A DNA stretch of 8,300 nucleotides, from positions 1 through 8,300 of the forward strand of contig CAJKNC010000069.1 of the NCBI GenBank assembly GCA_905201175.1, in the 5' to 3' direction. Positions 1 through 6,834 of the stretch are shown here, piece after piece. Position numbers and translations under genes: made by a program. The DNA comes from an uncultured Succinatimonas sp. (GTDB taxonomy: Bacteria > Pseudomonadota > Gammaproteobacteria > Enterobacterales > Succinivibrionaceae). Position 1 is the stretch's first letter. Each line of letters opens with the position of its first letter. The notes below the pieces were generated by a model, which searched no databases, was not told the DNA's origin, and saw only the letters and a program-made list of their open reading frames with translations.

Positions 1-557
1 CAGGCTCGCAATACGAACATACCCGCCATAATGTAGGCGTAGATTTCTTAAATATGCTAAGTGAGAAATATAAGATCGACATGCGTCCTGAAAAGAATTT
101 TATGGGCATTGCCGGCCGCGGCTATATTGGCGATAATGAAATAAGACTGCTCTTCCCTACCACCTATATGAATGAAAGCGGAAGAGCTGTAAGCGCTTTA
201 GCGAGCTTTTATAAAATTAATGCTGAAAATATTTTAGTGCTTCATGATGATCTTGATTTACCTCCTGGATCTATGCGTTTGAAAAGAGGCGGCGGTCTTG
301 CCGGACATAACGGCTTAAAAAGCATTACAGCCTGTCTTGGCAACAATCAAAACTTCTATCGCCTGCGCTTTGGCATCGGTAAACCGCCGTCACATGAGGT
401 GATTAACTGGGTTTTAGGCCGTCCTGATCGGCAACAGCACGAGCTGATTGACGCAGCAATGGTGAAAGCCTTATCAGCAATAGATATTCTTTTTGCGCAG
501 GGATTAGATAGAGCCACTGCTGCAATCAACGGATTTAAACCACAATTGGAGGAATAA
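1..557 (+). CDS. pth: Peptidyl-tRNA hydrolase (5' end outside the window)
   Basis: Pth cleaves the ester bond of peptidyl-tRNAs released early from ribosomes, freeing the tRNA in the cytoplasm. The reading frame is open from the window edge (first full codon at 3) to the TAA at 555-557, giving 184 visible residues. E. coli Pth has about 194, so roughly 11 N-terminal residues are missing. Visible family motifs are TRHNVG, whose histidine (codon 27-29) matches catalytic His20 of E. coli; PTTYMNESG; HDDLDLPPG with the catalytic-site aspartate; GGGLAGHNGLKS; and NFYRLRFGIG. The ATG at 54 lies after the catalytic histidine and cannot be the start. The stop codon directly abuts the ychF ATG, so the two are surely one operon, as in many Gammaproteobacteria. 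Identification is firm; only the true start is unseen. Confidence 0.97.
   Translation, partial: GSQYEHTRHNVGVDFLNMLSEKYKIDMRPEKNFMGIAGRGYIGDNEIRLLFPTTYMNESGRAVSALASFYKINAENILVLHDDLDLPPGSMRLKRGGGLAGHNGLKSITACLGNNQNFYRLRFGIGKPPSHEVINWVLGRPDRQQHELIDAAMVKALSAIDILFAQGLDRATAAINGFKPQLEE
548..553 (+). promoter_or_regulatory. Shine-Dalgarno of ychF inside the end of pth
   Basis: GGAGGA lies 4 bases before the ychF ATG (5 if GGAGG is counted) and inside the last codons of pth. With the stop TAA (555-557) touching the ATG (558), this arrangement suggests translational coupling of the two genes. Confidence 0.85.
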
Positions 558-1652
558 ATGGGTTTTAACTGTGGTATTGTAGGTTTGCCTAATGTCGGTA
601 AATCAACTCTTTTCAATGCCTTAACTAAGGCCGGCATTGCTGCGGAAAATTTTCCTTTTTGCACAATTGAGCCTAATACCGGCATCGTTCCGGTGCCGGA
701 TAAGCGTTTAGATGCAATTGCCGCCATCGTTCATCCTGCAAAAATTGTTCCTGCTGCCATGGAATTTGTGGATATCGCCGGCTTAGTTAAAGGAGCATCT
801 AAGGGTGAAGGCTTAGGCAACCAATTTTTAATGAATATCCGCGAAACTGACGCTATTGCTCATGTTGTACGCTGCTTTGATGATGAAAACGTTATTCACG
901 TAAATGGCAAAGTAGATCCTGTTTCCGATATTGAAGTTATCAATACTGAATTGGCCTTAGCTGATTTGGAAATTGTAGAAAAAGCTTTAGCCCGTCTTAA
1001 AAAACGCGCTCGTACCGGAGGCGATAAAGAGGCCTTAGCTCAGGTAGTAGCTTTAGAAAAATGCCGTCCCGCTTTAGAAGAAGGCCGCATGCTGCGCGCT
1101 GTTGAGTTTACCAAAGCCGATTTAGATGCTATGCGCAATTTCAGCTTCCTGACTTTAAAGCCTATGATGTATATTGCCAATGTTGCCGAAGACGGCTTTG
1201 AAAATAATCCTTATCTGGACGCCGTCCGCGAAATCGCCCAAAAAGATAATTCTGTAGTTGTGCCTGTATCAGCCGCTATTGAAGCTGATTTAGCCTCCAT
1301 GGATGAAGAGGACAGACGCGAATTTATGGACAGCTTAGGCATCAGCGAGCCTGGCCTCAACCGCGTTATCCGCGCCGGATATAAGCTTTTAGGACTGCAG
1401 ACCTTCTTTACCGCCGGACCTAAAGAAGTCCGTGCCTGGACTGTAAAAGTAGGCGCTACCGCTCCTCAGGCGGCAGGACGCATTCACTCTGACTTTGAAA
1501 GAGGCTTTATCCGCGCTCAAACCATAGCTTATGATGACTTCATCAAATATAACGGTGAGGTCGGCTGCCGCGAAGCCGGCAAGCTGCGCTCCGAAGGCAA
1601 AGACTATATCGTTCAGGATGGCGATCTCTTTGAATTCTTATTCAATGTCTAA
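558..1652 (+). CDS. ychF: YchF/OLA1-type ribosome-associated ATPase of the OBG family
   Basis: YchF is a universally conserved P-loop protein of the GTPase superfamily that prefers ATP and binds ribosomes; it is linked to translation and the oxidative stress response. The 364 residues match the usual bacterial length (E. coli 363), and the wording is close to E. coli throughout. Domains in order: G domain with the P-loop GLPNVGKS (residues 9-16), DIAG (72-75), His114, which matches the catalytic histidine of the family, and NVAE (208-211) in place of the NKxD guanine-recognition motif, which explains the ATP preference. A helical insert lies at about 125-195, and a C-terminal TGS domain at about 280-364 ([36 protein letters not shown]). 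It ends in the typical FLFNV. It is the second gene after pth, with its stop about 35 bases before a strong terminator. Confidence 0.98.
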   Translation: MGFNCGIVGLPNVGKSTLFNALTKAGIAAENFPFCTIEPNTGIVPVPDKRLDAIAAIVHPAKIVPAAMEFVDIAGLVKGASKGEGLGNQFLMNIRETDAIAHVVRCFDDENVIHVNGKVDPVSDIEVINTELALADLEIVEKALARLKKRARTGGDKEALAQVVALEKCRPALEEGRMLRAVEFTKADLDAMRNFSFLTLKPMMYIANVAEDGFENNPYLDAVREIAQKDNSVVVPVSAAIEADLASMDEEDRREFMDSLGISEPGLNRVIRAGYKLLGLQTFFTAGPKEVRAWTVKVGATAPQAAGRIHSDFERGFIRAQTIAYDDFIKYNGEVGCREAGKLRSEGKDYIVQDGDLFEFLFNV

Positions 1653-1685
1653 GCATAATAAAGCTAGCGCCATTTATTAAAACTA

Positions 1686-1717
1686 AAAAAGGCCTGCTTA
1701 CTTAAGCAGGCCTTTTT
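1686..1717. terminator. Bidirectional intrinsic terminator between ychF and uspE
   Basis: GGCCTGCTTA (1691-1700) pairs perfectly with TAAGCAGGCC (1703-1712). The stem is flanked by five A (1686-1690) and five T (1713-1717), so a U tract follows the hairpin in either direction. Opening the top pair gives a 9-bp stem with a 4-base loop. It lies between convergent ychF and uspE and should stop transcripts from both sides. Confidence 0.93.
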
Positions 1718-1745
1718 ATTTGCACATAAAAATCTCAGCAGCTTT

Positions 1746-1765
1746 GCCTCTTACTGAGGCTTTTT
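1746..1765 (+). terminator. Possible back-up terminator for ychF over the uspE stop codon
   Basis: GCCTC (1746-1750), loop TTACT, GAGGC (1756-1760), then TTTTT (1761-1765). On the plus strand this is a short G+C-rich hairpin followed by a U tract, about 30 bases past the main terminator. The loop contains the complement of the uspE stop codon. The 5-bp stem is short, so this is a tentative call; on the minus strand there is no U tract after it. Confidence 0.35.
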
Positions 1766-2653
1766 CTCAAGGCTATTGCTGTTGACAATATAAACGTCGC
1801 CCTTAATCTGCTCTAAAACCAGCTCTGAGGCTGTCGAATCGATTGAGCCGAAGAAGGAGCTCTTAGGAGTTGTGCCCATGCAGACCATACGAGCCTGCAG
1901 CTTATCGCAAAGACGCGGTATTTCCTCATCAATGCGGCCTTCCAGAACATGCACGTTCTCAAGCGGAATATTATGCTTGTGCGCAAATTCATCTACGATT
2001 ATCTGATGAATATCACGGCGATTGATGGAGCCTGAAGAGGTTAAAATCTTCGACAGACTAGTATTGCCTGACATCAGTCCGCGATTTAAAGGCGAGACGC
2101 AGTTTGCCACATGTACGACGCCGTTAAAATGATCGGCAAAGGCTTTAGCTGATCTATATAAATGCTCATCTAGCTCTTCAAGATGATTAGCTTCCTCAAA
2201 GTCAATTGCCAGTAAAATGGCCGTTCCTAGGCTTGCCGTGGAATTGGCATCCTTTACGACTAACAAAGGCACCGGACAGCAGCGCATAATGGAACAGTCA
2301 ATAGTACTTATAAATAAATCTTTAATTGAATTGCGCTTATTTGCAGAAATAATAGCTAAATCATATTCTCCAGACGCACACTCTGCATTAAATGCACCAG
2401 GAACATCTTTATCGAAAATAACCTTTAAAGACAGATGCTGAATATTCGGACAAGCACTAGCTAATTTTTTAAATTCGCTCTTAGCTGACGCTAACAGCTG
2501 CTCTTGATTATTATCATCAAAATCATTGATGATGCGTATAGCTACTACCTCAATAGAAGGAGCAAATCTGGCATACTGTGAAGCGCGGTCTAAAGCCGGC
2601 TGCTTATCGCCTATTTTCAGCAGCACTGCAAATTTTCCTTTCTGTTCAGTCAT
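1751..2653 (-). CDS. uspE: Tandem universal stress protein, UspE type
   Basis: UspE proteins carry two universal stress protein domains and are linked to survival under stress, motility and aggregation; the biochemical role is unclear. From the chosen start the protein has 300 residues (E. coli UspE about 316). Domain 1 spans about 6-136 and ends in RCCPVPLLVVKDA, like the KCPSPVWMVKD of E. coli UspE. Domain 2 spans about 143-292 and ends in DVYIVNSNS. The ATP motif G-x2-G-x9-G-(S/T/N) in domain 2 is degenerate: G260 is kept, but the next two glycines are P263 and S273, with spacing intact. Two ATGs are adjacent (2656 and 2653). The Shine-Dalgarno AGGAG sits only 3 bases before the first and 6 before the second, so I prefer 2653. 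It appears monocistronic, divergent from modF and convergent with ychF. UspE is the best match, since fnr, its E. coli neighbour, is not present here. Confidence 0.88.
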   Translation of the reverse strand: MTEQKGKFAVLLKIGDKQPALDRASQYARFAPSIEVVAIRIINDFDDNNQEQLLASAKSEFKKLASACPNIQHLSLKVIFDKDVPGAFNAECASGEYDLAIISANKRNSIKDLFISTIDCSIMRCCPVPLLVVKDANSTASLGTAILLAIDFEEANHLEELDEHLYRSAKAFADHFNGVVHVANCVSPLNRGLMSGNTSLSKILTSSGSINRRDIHQIIVDEFAHKHNIPLENVHVLEGRIDEEIPRLCDKLQARMVCMGTTPKSSFFGSIDSTASELVLEQIKGDVYIVNSNSLEKKPQ

Positions 2654-2659
2654 CATGTA

Positions 2660-2664
2660 CTCCT
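2660..2664 (-). promoter_or_regulatory. Shine-Dalgarno of uspE, deciding between two ATGs
   Basis: On the minus strand AGGAG is followed by TAC and then ATGATG. Spacing is 3 bases to the first ATG and 6 to the second; the second is closer to the usual distance. This is the reason for starting uspE at 2653 instead of 2656. Confidence 0.7.
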
Positions 2665-2675
2665 TTGTTCTTTTA

Positions 2676-2691
2676 GATAGATTAATCTATC
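2676..2691. repeat. Perfect 16-bp palindrome upstream of uspE
   Basis: GATAGATTAATCTATC reads identically on both strands. It sits 23-38 bases upstream of the preferred uspE start and, if the TATATG/TATGAT element is the -10, covers the likely transcription start. It could be an operator for a dimeric repressor or a short hairpin at the 5' end of the mRNA. No known consensus is recognised. Confidence 0.6.
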
Positions 2692-2756
2692 ACCATCATA
2701 TAACAATATATTAAATTGATTTTGCTTAAAGTTAATAGCTAAAGATCTCATTTTAC

Positions 2757-2779
2757 GCATATTTTTATAAAAAATATGC
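2757..2779. repeat. 10-bp inverted repeat in the uspE-modF spacer
   Basis: GCATATTTTT (2757-2766) and AAAAATATGC (2770-2779) are exact reverse complements separated by ATA. The right arm runs into a second palindrome, ATATGCATAT (2774-2783), and then TGCATA (2777-2782) faces TATGCA (2790-2795). Such A-tract-flanked symmetry could be a protein binding site or curved DNA. It could form a weak A-U hairpin in RNA but has no terminator character. Confidence 0.55.
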
Positions 2780-2916
2780 ATATAAGCATTATGCAGTCTT
2801 GTAATTTATGCAATAAAGCTCTTTATATATTGCATTTTTTGCTATAAACTTTCGACATAATTTGCAACCTTATAAAACTTCTAGATCTTTTTTAATTATA
2901 GAAGCTCAAAAGTTAA

Positions 2917-2921
2917 AAGGA
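2917..2921 (+). promoter_or_regulatory. Shine-Dalgarno of modF
   Basis: AAGGA lies 9 bases before the ATG at 2931. It supports this ATG over the in-frame TTG at 2862, which would add 23 residues. Confidence 0.6.
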
Positions 2922-2930
2922 TTTATTATT

Positions 2931-4388
2931 ATGACCGAGCGCACTTTAGTTTGGAAAAACGCAACATTCAGCATCAATGACGATCTCTGCGTAAATTTAG
3001 GCAATCTAACCATTACCCCTTCTGATTTAATTGTCCTCATCGGCGGCAACGGCAGCGTCAAAACTTCCTTAGCTCGAGCTCTTAATGCAGAGCTGCCCTT
3101 AAAAAGCGGCGAAGCTCCGGAGAATTATCATCCGGTATTGGTATCCTTTGAAAAGCAGATGCAGCTTTTAGAAGATGACTATAAGATGCGCAATAACGAC
3201 AATGCCTCTGAGGAAGAAGCCTTCGGCATCACGCCTAACAAACTCTTTGCTAATACCGATCCTGATGTTTTAAAAGAAGCTATTGCCGGCATGCATCTTG
3301 AAAAATTATTAGACAGACCAATTCGTCAGCTCTCAGGCGGCGAAGGCCGCAAGGTTCTATTAGCTAAGGCACTTTGTTCAAAACCAAACCTGGTAATTTT
3401 TGATACGCCTTTTGATGCTTTAGACGTGCAAACTCGAGCTGAGCTTTTAAAGCTTATTGATGAGATCCACATAAAATATAAGACGCCGACTATCTTGATC
3501 GTCAATCGTCCAAGCGAAATCCCTGATACCTTAACTGAAATGGGCATCATTCAAAATCTGCAGATTACAAAGCTTTCAACTAGAGAGGAAATCGAAAAAG
3601 ATCCGGATGCAATTGCTCTTTTAGGCAATGCTAAGCTGCCGGATATCACTCTGCCGCAGACTCCTAAGAAATTTGCCCTGAAAGAATTAAAGGATGACAC
3701 GATCATCAAATTGCACAATGTTACAGTCGCTTATTCAAGAGTAGTTCTGGACAAGCTTAATTTTGAGGTTAAGCGCGGCGAGCACTGGCAGATTATAGGA
3801 CCTAACGGTGCAGGAAAATCCACTTTGCTGTCTATAATTACCGGCGACAATCCTTTAGTTTATGCTAATGATGTAACTGTATTCGGCTATAAGCGCGGTT
3901 CAGGCGAAAGCATCTGGGATATAAAAAAATACTATGGGCTAGTCTCAGGCGCCCTGCATTTGGATTACCGCGTCAGTGCGCCGGCAATCAACGTTGTGCT
4001 CTCTGGCTTTTATGACTCTATAGGACTTTATCATCAGCCCTCAGATGAAGAATTAAATACAGCTAGAGCCTGGCTCAAGCTTGCCTCATTAGACAAGCAG
4101 GAGCATCAATCATTTAAGACGCTGTCTTTTGGCCAGCAGCGCATGCTCCTGATCATCAGAGCCTTAGTTAAAAATCCGCCGCTGCTTATCTTAGACGAGC
4201 CTTTACAGGGCCTAGACGGCTATGCCCGCACCCTAATTAAGGCTTTCATCACCTATATTATGAAAAATGGCCATACCTCGGTGCTTTTTGTCTCTCATCA
4301 CAAAGAAGACACTCCTGAGGGCTTTACCAATCGCCTAAGCTTCATAAAGACAGCTGACGGCTTTAAAATCGAGCAAGAAAAAATTTAA
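2931..4388 (+). CDS. modF: ModF-type double ABC ATPase with a degenerate first cassette
   Basis: ModF (also called PhrA) is a soluble protein of two fused ABC ATPase cassettes without membrane segments; its exact role is unproven, the name coming from the modEF operon of E. coli. The 485 residues fit the family (about 490). The second half is nearly word for word ModF: GEHWQI, RGSGE, IWDIKK, LHLDYRVS. Cassette 2 has Walker A GPNGAGKST (290-298), signature LSFGQQ (398-403), Walker B LILDEP (D422, E423) and the switch histidine H456. Cassette 1 has signature LSGGE (134-138), but its Walker A is GGNGSVKT (38-45; valine 43 where glycine is expected), its Walker B ends in D158-T159 instead of Asp-Glu, and N192 stands where the switch His would be. 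So only cassette 2 looks catalytic. The start ATG has an AAGGA and puts the P-loop lysine at 44, close to 42 in E. coli as I recall it. It stands alone: no modE or modABC is visible. A terminator follows at 4430. Confidence 0.92.
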   Translation: MTERTLVWKNATFSINDDLCVNLGNLTITPSDLIVLIGGNGSVKTSLARALNAELPLKSGEAPENYHPVLVSFEKQMQLLEDDYKMRNNDNASEEEAFGITPNKLFANTDPDVLKEAIAGMHLEKLLDRPIRQLSGGEGRKVLLAKALCSKPNLVIFDTPFDALDVQTRAELLKLIDEIHIKYKTPTILIVNRPSEIPDTLTEMGIIQNLQITKLSTREEIEKDPDAIALLGNAKLPDITLPQTPKKFALKELKDDTIIKLHNVTVAYSRVVLDKLNFEVKRGEHWQIIGPNGAGKSTLLSIITGDNPLVYANDVTVFGYKRGSGESIWDIKKYYGLVSGALHLDYRVSAPAINVVLSGFYDSIGLYHQPSDEELNTARAWLKLASLDKQEHQSFKTLSFGQQRMLLIIRALVKNPPLLILDEPLQGLDGYARTLIKAFITYIMKNGHTSVLFVSHHKEDTPEGFTNRLSFIKTADGFKIEQEKI

Positions 4389-4429
4389 GCCATAAAAGCT
4401 TTCCTGCTCAATAATGCTTCCGTTCTGCT

Positions 4430-4457
4430 AAAAAGATGGGCCTCAGCCCGTCTTTTT
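4430..4457. terminator. Bidirectional intrinsic terminator between modF and proA
   Basis: AAAAAGA (4430-4436) pairs with TCTTTTT (4451-4457), T4437 with G4450 as a wobble, and GGGC (4438-4441) with GCCC (4446-4449), leaving loop CTCA. The hairpin has A and T tracts on either side and so works for modF on the plus strand and for frsA-proB-proA on the minus strand. It overlaps the first two bases of the proA stop codon complement (4456-4458). Confidence 0.9.
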
Positions 4458-5715
4458 AAGATCTGATCAGATAATCGCCTTCTCCCACATATTGAACTGA
4501 GGTCAGCTCGCGTAAGGCCATAGGTCCTCGGGCATGCAGCTTTTGCGTAGAAATGGCGACCTCGGCGCCTAAGCCGAACTGACCGCCATCGGTAAAGCGC
4601 GTTGAAGCATTGACATAAACGCAGGCTGAATTAGCGGCTGCAATAAAGCGATTGGCATGCGATCTGCTGTCAGTTAAGATCGCATCGGAATGACTTGCCT
4701 TATGCCTGCGCAAATGCTCACAGGCGCTGGCTATGCCGTCAACTGCAGCTACATTCATCTTCAAGGATAAAAACTCAGTATCAAAATCAGCCTCTGTGCC
4801 GGCAATTACATGCTCATAGCCTAAATTTAAAAGCTTATCCTTTAAATCCTGATGAGCAACTAAGGTTACCTTATAAGGCTTTATCGCCGCTGCAAGCTTC
4901 TCTAAAAGCTCATCAACAATACGCTCATGGATAAGCAGAGTATCTAAGGCATTGCATGCTGAGGGCTTTTGTACCTTAGCATTGACAATCACAGCTACAG
5001 CCTTATCTATATCGCAATTAAAGTCGGCAAAAATATGGCTGATGCCGAAGCCCCCGGTAATCACAGGCACTGTTGCCTGAGCTCTGCACAGACGCTGCAA
5101 AGCCTCTCCGCCGCGAGGAATGATAACATCCACATAATCATCTAAAGTCAAAAGCCTGCTGATAATCTCCCTGTCGGCCGAATCGATAAAGGCTATTCCC
5201 TGAGGATTCAGATTTACCGAGGCTAAGGCTTGCTGCAGCAGCTGATGCAAAAGCCGATTTGTAGCTAAAGCCTCAGATCCTCCGCGCAAAATACAGCCAT
5301 TGCCTGATTTTAAGCATAGAGCTGCAATATCAACTGTAACATTAGGCCTGGATTCATAAATTACGCCTATTACTCCTAAAGGAACCCGCTTTTTTAATAG
5401 CTTCAGGCCCGACGGCAGCACTCGGCCCTCTAAGATCTCTCCTACGGGATCCTCTAACGCGGCTACATGACGCACGCCATTAACCATTTCTGCAAATCGC
5501 GCTTTCGTCAAAGTCAGACGATCAACTAGCGCCTCGCTTAAGCCGCGCTCTTTAGCCTTATTGACATCTTCGGCATTAACGCTGTAAATAAGCTCGCTGT
5601 TTGCTTCTAATAATGAAGCGATAGCCTGTAATGCCTGATTTTTTTTATCTGTCGCAAGCTCTGCATATTCAAAAGCAGCTCTTTGACAGTTTTCAGCAAT
5701 TTCAATTAAATCCAT
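4456..5715 (-). CDS. proA: Glutamate-5-semialdehyde dehydrogenase (gamma-glutamyl phosphate reductase)
   Basis: ProA reduces gamma-glutamyl phosphate with NADPH to glutamate-5-semialdehyde, the second step of proline synthesis, in the cytoplasm. From the chosen ATG it has 419 residues (E. coli 417), with an aldehyde dehydrogenase fold. Visible motifs are RVPLGVIGVIYESRPNVTVD; LKSGNGCILRGGSEA; DVIIPRGG; VPVITGGFGISHIFAD; KPSACNALDTLL, whose Cys254 is the expected catalytic nucleophile; EFLSLKMNV; and NASTRFTDGG followed by GLGAEVAISTQKLHARGPM. A TTG at 5727 could extend it by four residues into the end of proB, but the ATG at 5715 lines up with the E. coli N-terminus. Its ATG begins one base after the proB stop. 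No clear Shine-Dalgarno is visible, which suggests translational coupling. It is the last gene of the operon, with a terminator at its stop. Confidence 0.97.
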   Translation of the reverse strand: MDLIEIAENCQRAAFEYAELATDKKNQALQAIASLLEANSELIYSVNAEDVNKAKERGLSEALVDRLTLTKARFAEMVNGVRHVAALEDPVGEILEGRVLPSGLKLLKKRVPLGVIGVIYESRPNVTVDIAALCLKSGNGCILRGGSEALATNRLLHQLLQQALASVNLNPQGIAFIDSADREIISRLLTLDDYVDVIIPRGGEALQRLCRAQATVPVITGGFGISHIFADFNCDIDKAVAVIVNAKVQKPSACNALDTLLIHERIVDELLEKLAAAIKPYKVTLVAHQDLKDKLLNLGYEHVIAGTEADFDTEFLSLKMNVAAVDGIASACEHLRRHKASHSDAILTDSRSHANRFIAAANSACVYVNASTRFTDGGQFGLGAEVAISTQKLHARGPMALRELTSVQYVGEGDYLIRS

Positions 5716-5716
5716 A

Positions 5717-6829
5717 TTATTTATCAATCAGAACCAAATCATCACGATGTACGGCAACATCGCCGTGTGTATAGCCTAGAACACTTTCGATAGTATCAGA
5801 ATGCTGCCGTTTAATTAAATTCAGCTCATCTGATCCATAACGGACCAATCCTCTGGCAAACAGCCCTTGCTCAGCACTTTTTATTTCAACTGTAGCGCCG
5901 CGCATAAATTGCCCCTTAACTTCTAGGATGCCCCGCGGCAGCAGGCTTGAATGACGCTCGCATAAGGCACGATAAGCGCCTTCATCAACTATAAGCATGC
6001 CCTCAGGAGCTGTAGCCGATCCTATCCAGGCTTTACGAGCTAATACAGGATGCGCACACGGATAAAAGAAAGTGGCCTCGCCCTTGCCTTCAACTAAATC
6101 TAAGATAATCTGCGGATCTGCTCCTGAGGCAATGATAAGCTCGACTCCCGCTGCAGTTGCAGTCCTTGCAGCCTTAAGCTTAGTTGCCATTCCTCCTGTA
6201 CCTTGAGAAGTACCAGCTCCTCCGGCACTTTCAATTAAATGCTCGTCTATATTATGTACATGCCTAATTAAAACAGCATCAGGATTAGAACGCGGATCAG
6301 CTGTGTACAATCCCTTTTGATCGGTAAGCAGGATCACGCAGTCAGCTTCAGCTAAAACAGCAGATAAGGCCGCTAAATTATCATTATCGCCCACCTTGAT
6401 CTCAGCGACTGCTACCGCATCATTCTCGTTGATAATAGGAATAATGCCGAAATTAAATAAAGCTGTAAGCGTATCGCGAGCATTCAGATAGCGATCTCGG
6501 CTTTGCAGATCAGCTCTAGTTAGTAATAACTGCCCGATTTTTAAATTATAAATATCAAATAAATTTTCCCACAGCCGCATTAAATGCACTTGACCTACTG
6601 AAGCTAAAAGCTGCTTTGAGCTCATTTCAGGAGGCAGCGCCGGATCATTTAATACCTCTCTTCCAGCTGCAATAGCTCCAGAGGAAACTAGGCCTACCTC
6701 ATAGCCCTTTTGCGTTAATAAATAGACTGTACGCACAATTTCACTCATGCGCGCTTTATCTAAGCGCGCAGTACCAGAGGTTAAAGTAGAAGTTCCAAGC
6801 TTTATAAAGATTCTTTTTTTATTTTTCAT
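5717..6829 (-). CDS. proB: Glutamate 5-kinase
   Basis: ProB phosphorylates glutamate with ATP to gamma-glutamyl phosphate, the first and proline-inhibited step of proline synthesis; it hands the unstable product to ProA. The 370 residues match E. coli (367). An amino acid kinase domain (about 5-260) shows FIKLGTS with Lys10, VSSGAIAAGRE with Ser50, NENDAVA with Asp137, VGDNDN with Asn149, TDQKGLYTADPR, and GTGGMATK with Lys217, at the same numbers as in the E. coli enzyme. A C-terminal PUA domain (about 277-365) follows: VDEGA, SSLLPRGI, HGDVAVHRDDLV. Asp107 and Glu143, where changes relieve proline inhibition in E. coli, are both present, so feedback control is probably kept. The start is 5 bases after the frsA stop with no strong Shine-Dalgarno, again suggesting coupling. 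Confidence 0.97.
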   Translation of the reverse strand: MKNKKRIFIKLGTSTLTSGTARLDKARMSEIVRTVYLLTQKGYEVGLVSSGAIAAGREVLNDPALPPEMSSKQLLASVGQVHLMRLWENLFDIYNLKIGQLLLTRADLQSRDRYLNARDTLTALFNFGIIPIINENDAVAVAEIKVGDNDNLAALSAVLAEADCVILLTDQKGLYTADPRSNPDAVLIRHVHNIDEHLIESAGGAGTSQGTGGMATKLKAARTATAAGVELIIASGADPQIILDLVEGKGEATFFYPCAHPVLARKAWIGSATAPEGMLIVDEGAYRALCERHSSLLPRGILEVKGQFMRGATVEIKSAEQGLFARGLVRYGSDELNLIKRQHSDTIESVLGYTHGDVAVHRDDLVLIDK

Positions 6830-6834
6830 AGCAA

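Larger units (their letters stand above)
2657..2930. other. A+T-rich divergent promoter region between uspE and modF
   Basis: This stretch of about 275 bases has no gene. It must hold the uspE promoter (minus) and the modF promoter (plus). For uspE, TGTTATATG on the minus strand (complement of about 2697-2705) resembles an extended -10 element, with TATGAT (2695-2700) as an overlapping alternative. For modF, TATAAA occurs at 2843-2848 and 2871-2876, but I find no convincing -35 at the right distance. Several dyad symmetries and a repeated GCAT/ATGC core occupy the middle; these are listed separately. The base composition is much richer in A+T than the genes, which is typical of promoter DNA and of sites bound by H-NS-like proteins. 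Confidence 0.6.

Noticed and set aside
54..56. ATG as the start of pth
   Set aside because: The frame is open upstream to the window edge and encodes GSQYEHTRHNVG, which includes the catalytic histidine; the real start lies outside the window.
356..727. Minus-strand open frame of 123 codons across the pth-ychF junction
   Set aside because: It lies antisense to two firmly identified conserved genes and has no recognisable protein features.
2693..2715. Possible ModE box (TATA-rich dyad) before modF
   Set aside because: The TATA-like repeats do not fit the ModE consensus with its outer CG positions and spacing, and they lie closer to uspE than to modF.
2716..2729. FNR-like site TTGAT-TTTG-CTTAA upstream of uspE
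   Set aside because: The left half is perfect, but the right half matches only three of five positions, and it is not centred at a typical distance from the candidate transcription start.
2862..2930. TTG-initiated N-terminal extension of modF by 23 residues
   Set aside because: The family starts near the ATG at 2931, which has an AAGGA upstream; the extension has no resemblance to ModF and lies in promoter-like DNA.
4461..4472. 12-bp palindrome ATCTGATCAGAT containing GATC
   Set aside because: It is inside the last codons of proA and is well explained by coding sequence; nothing suggests a function.
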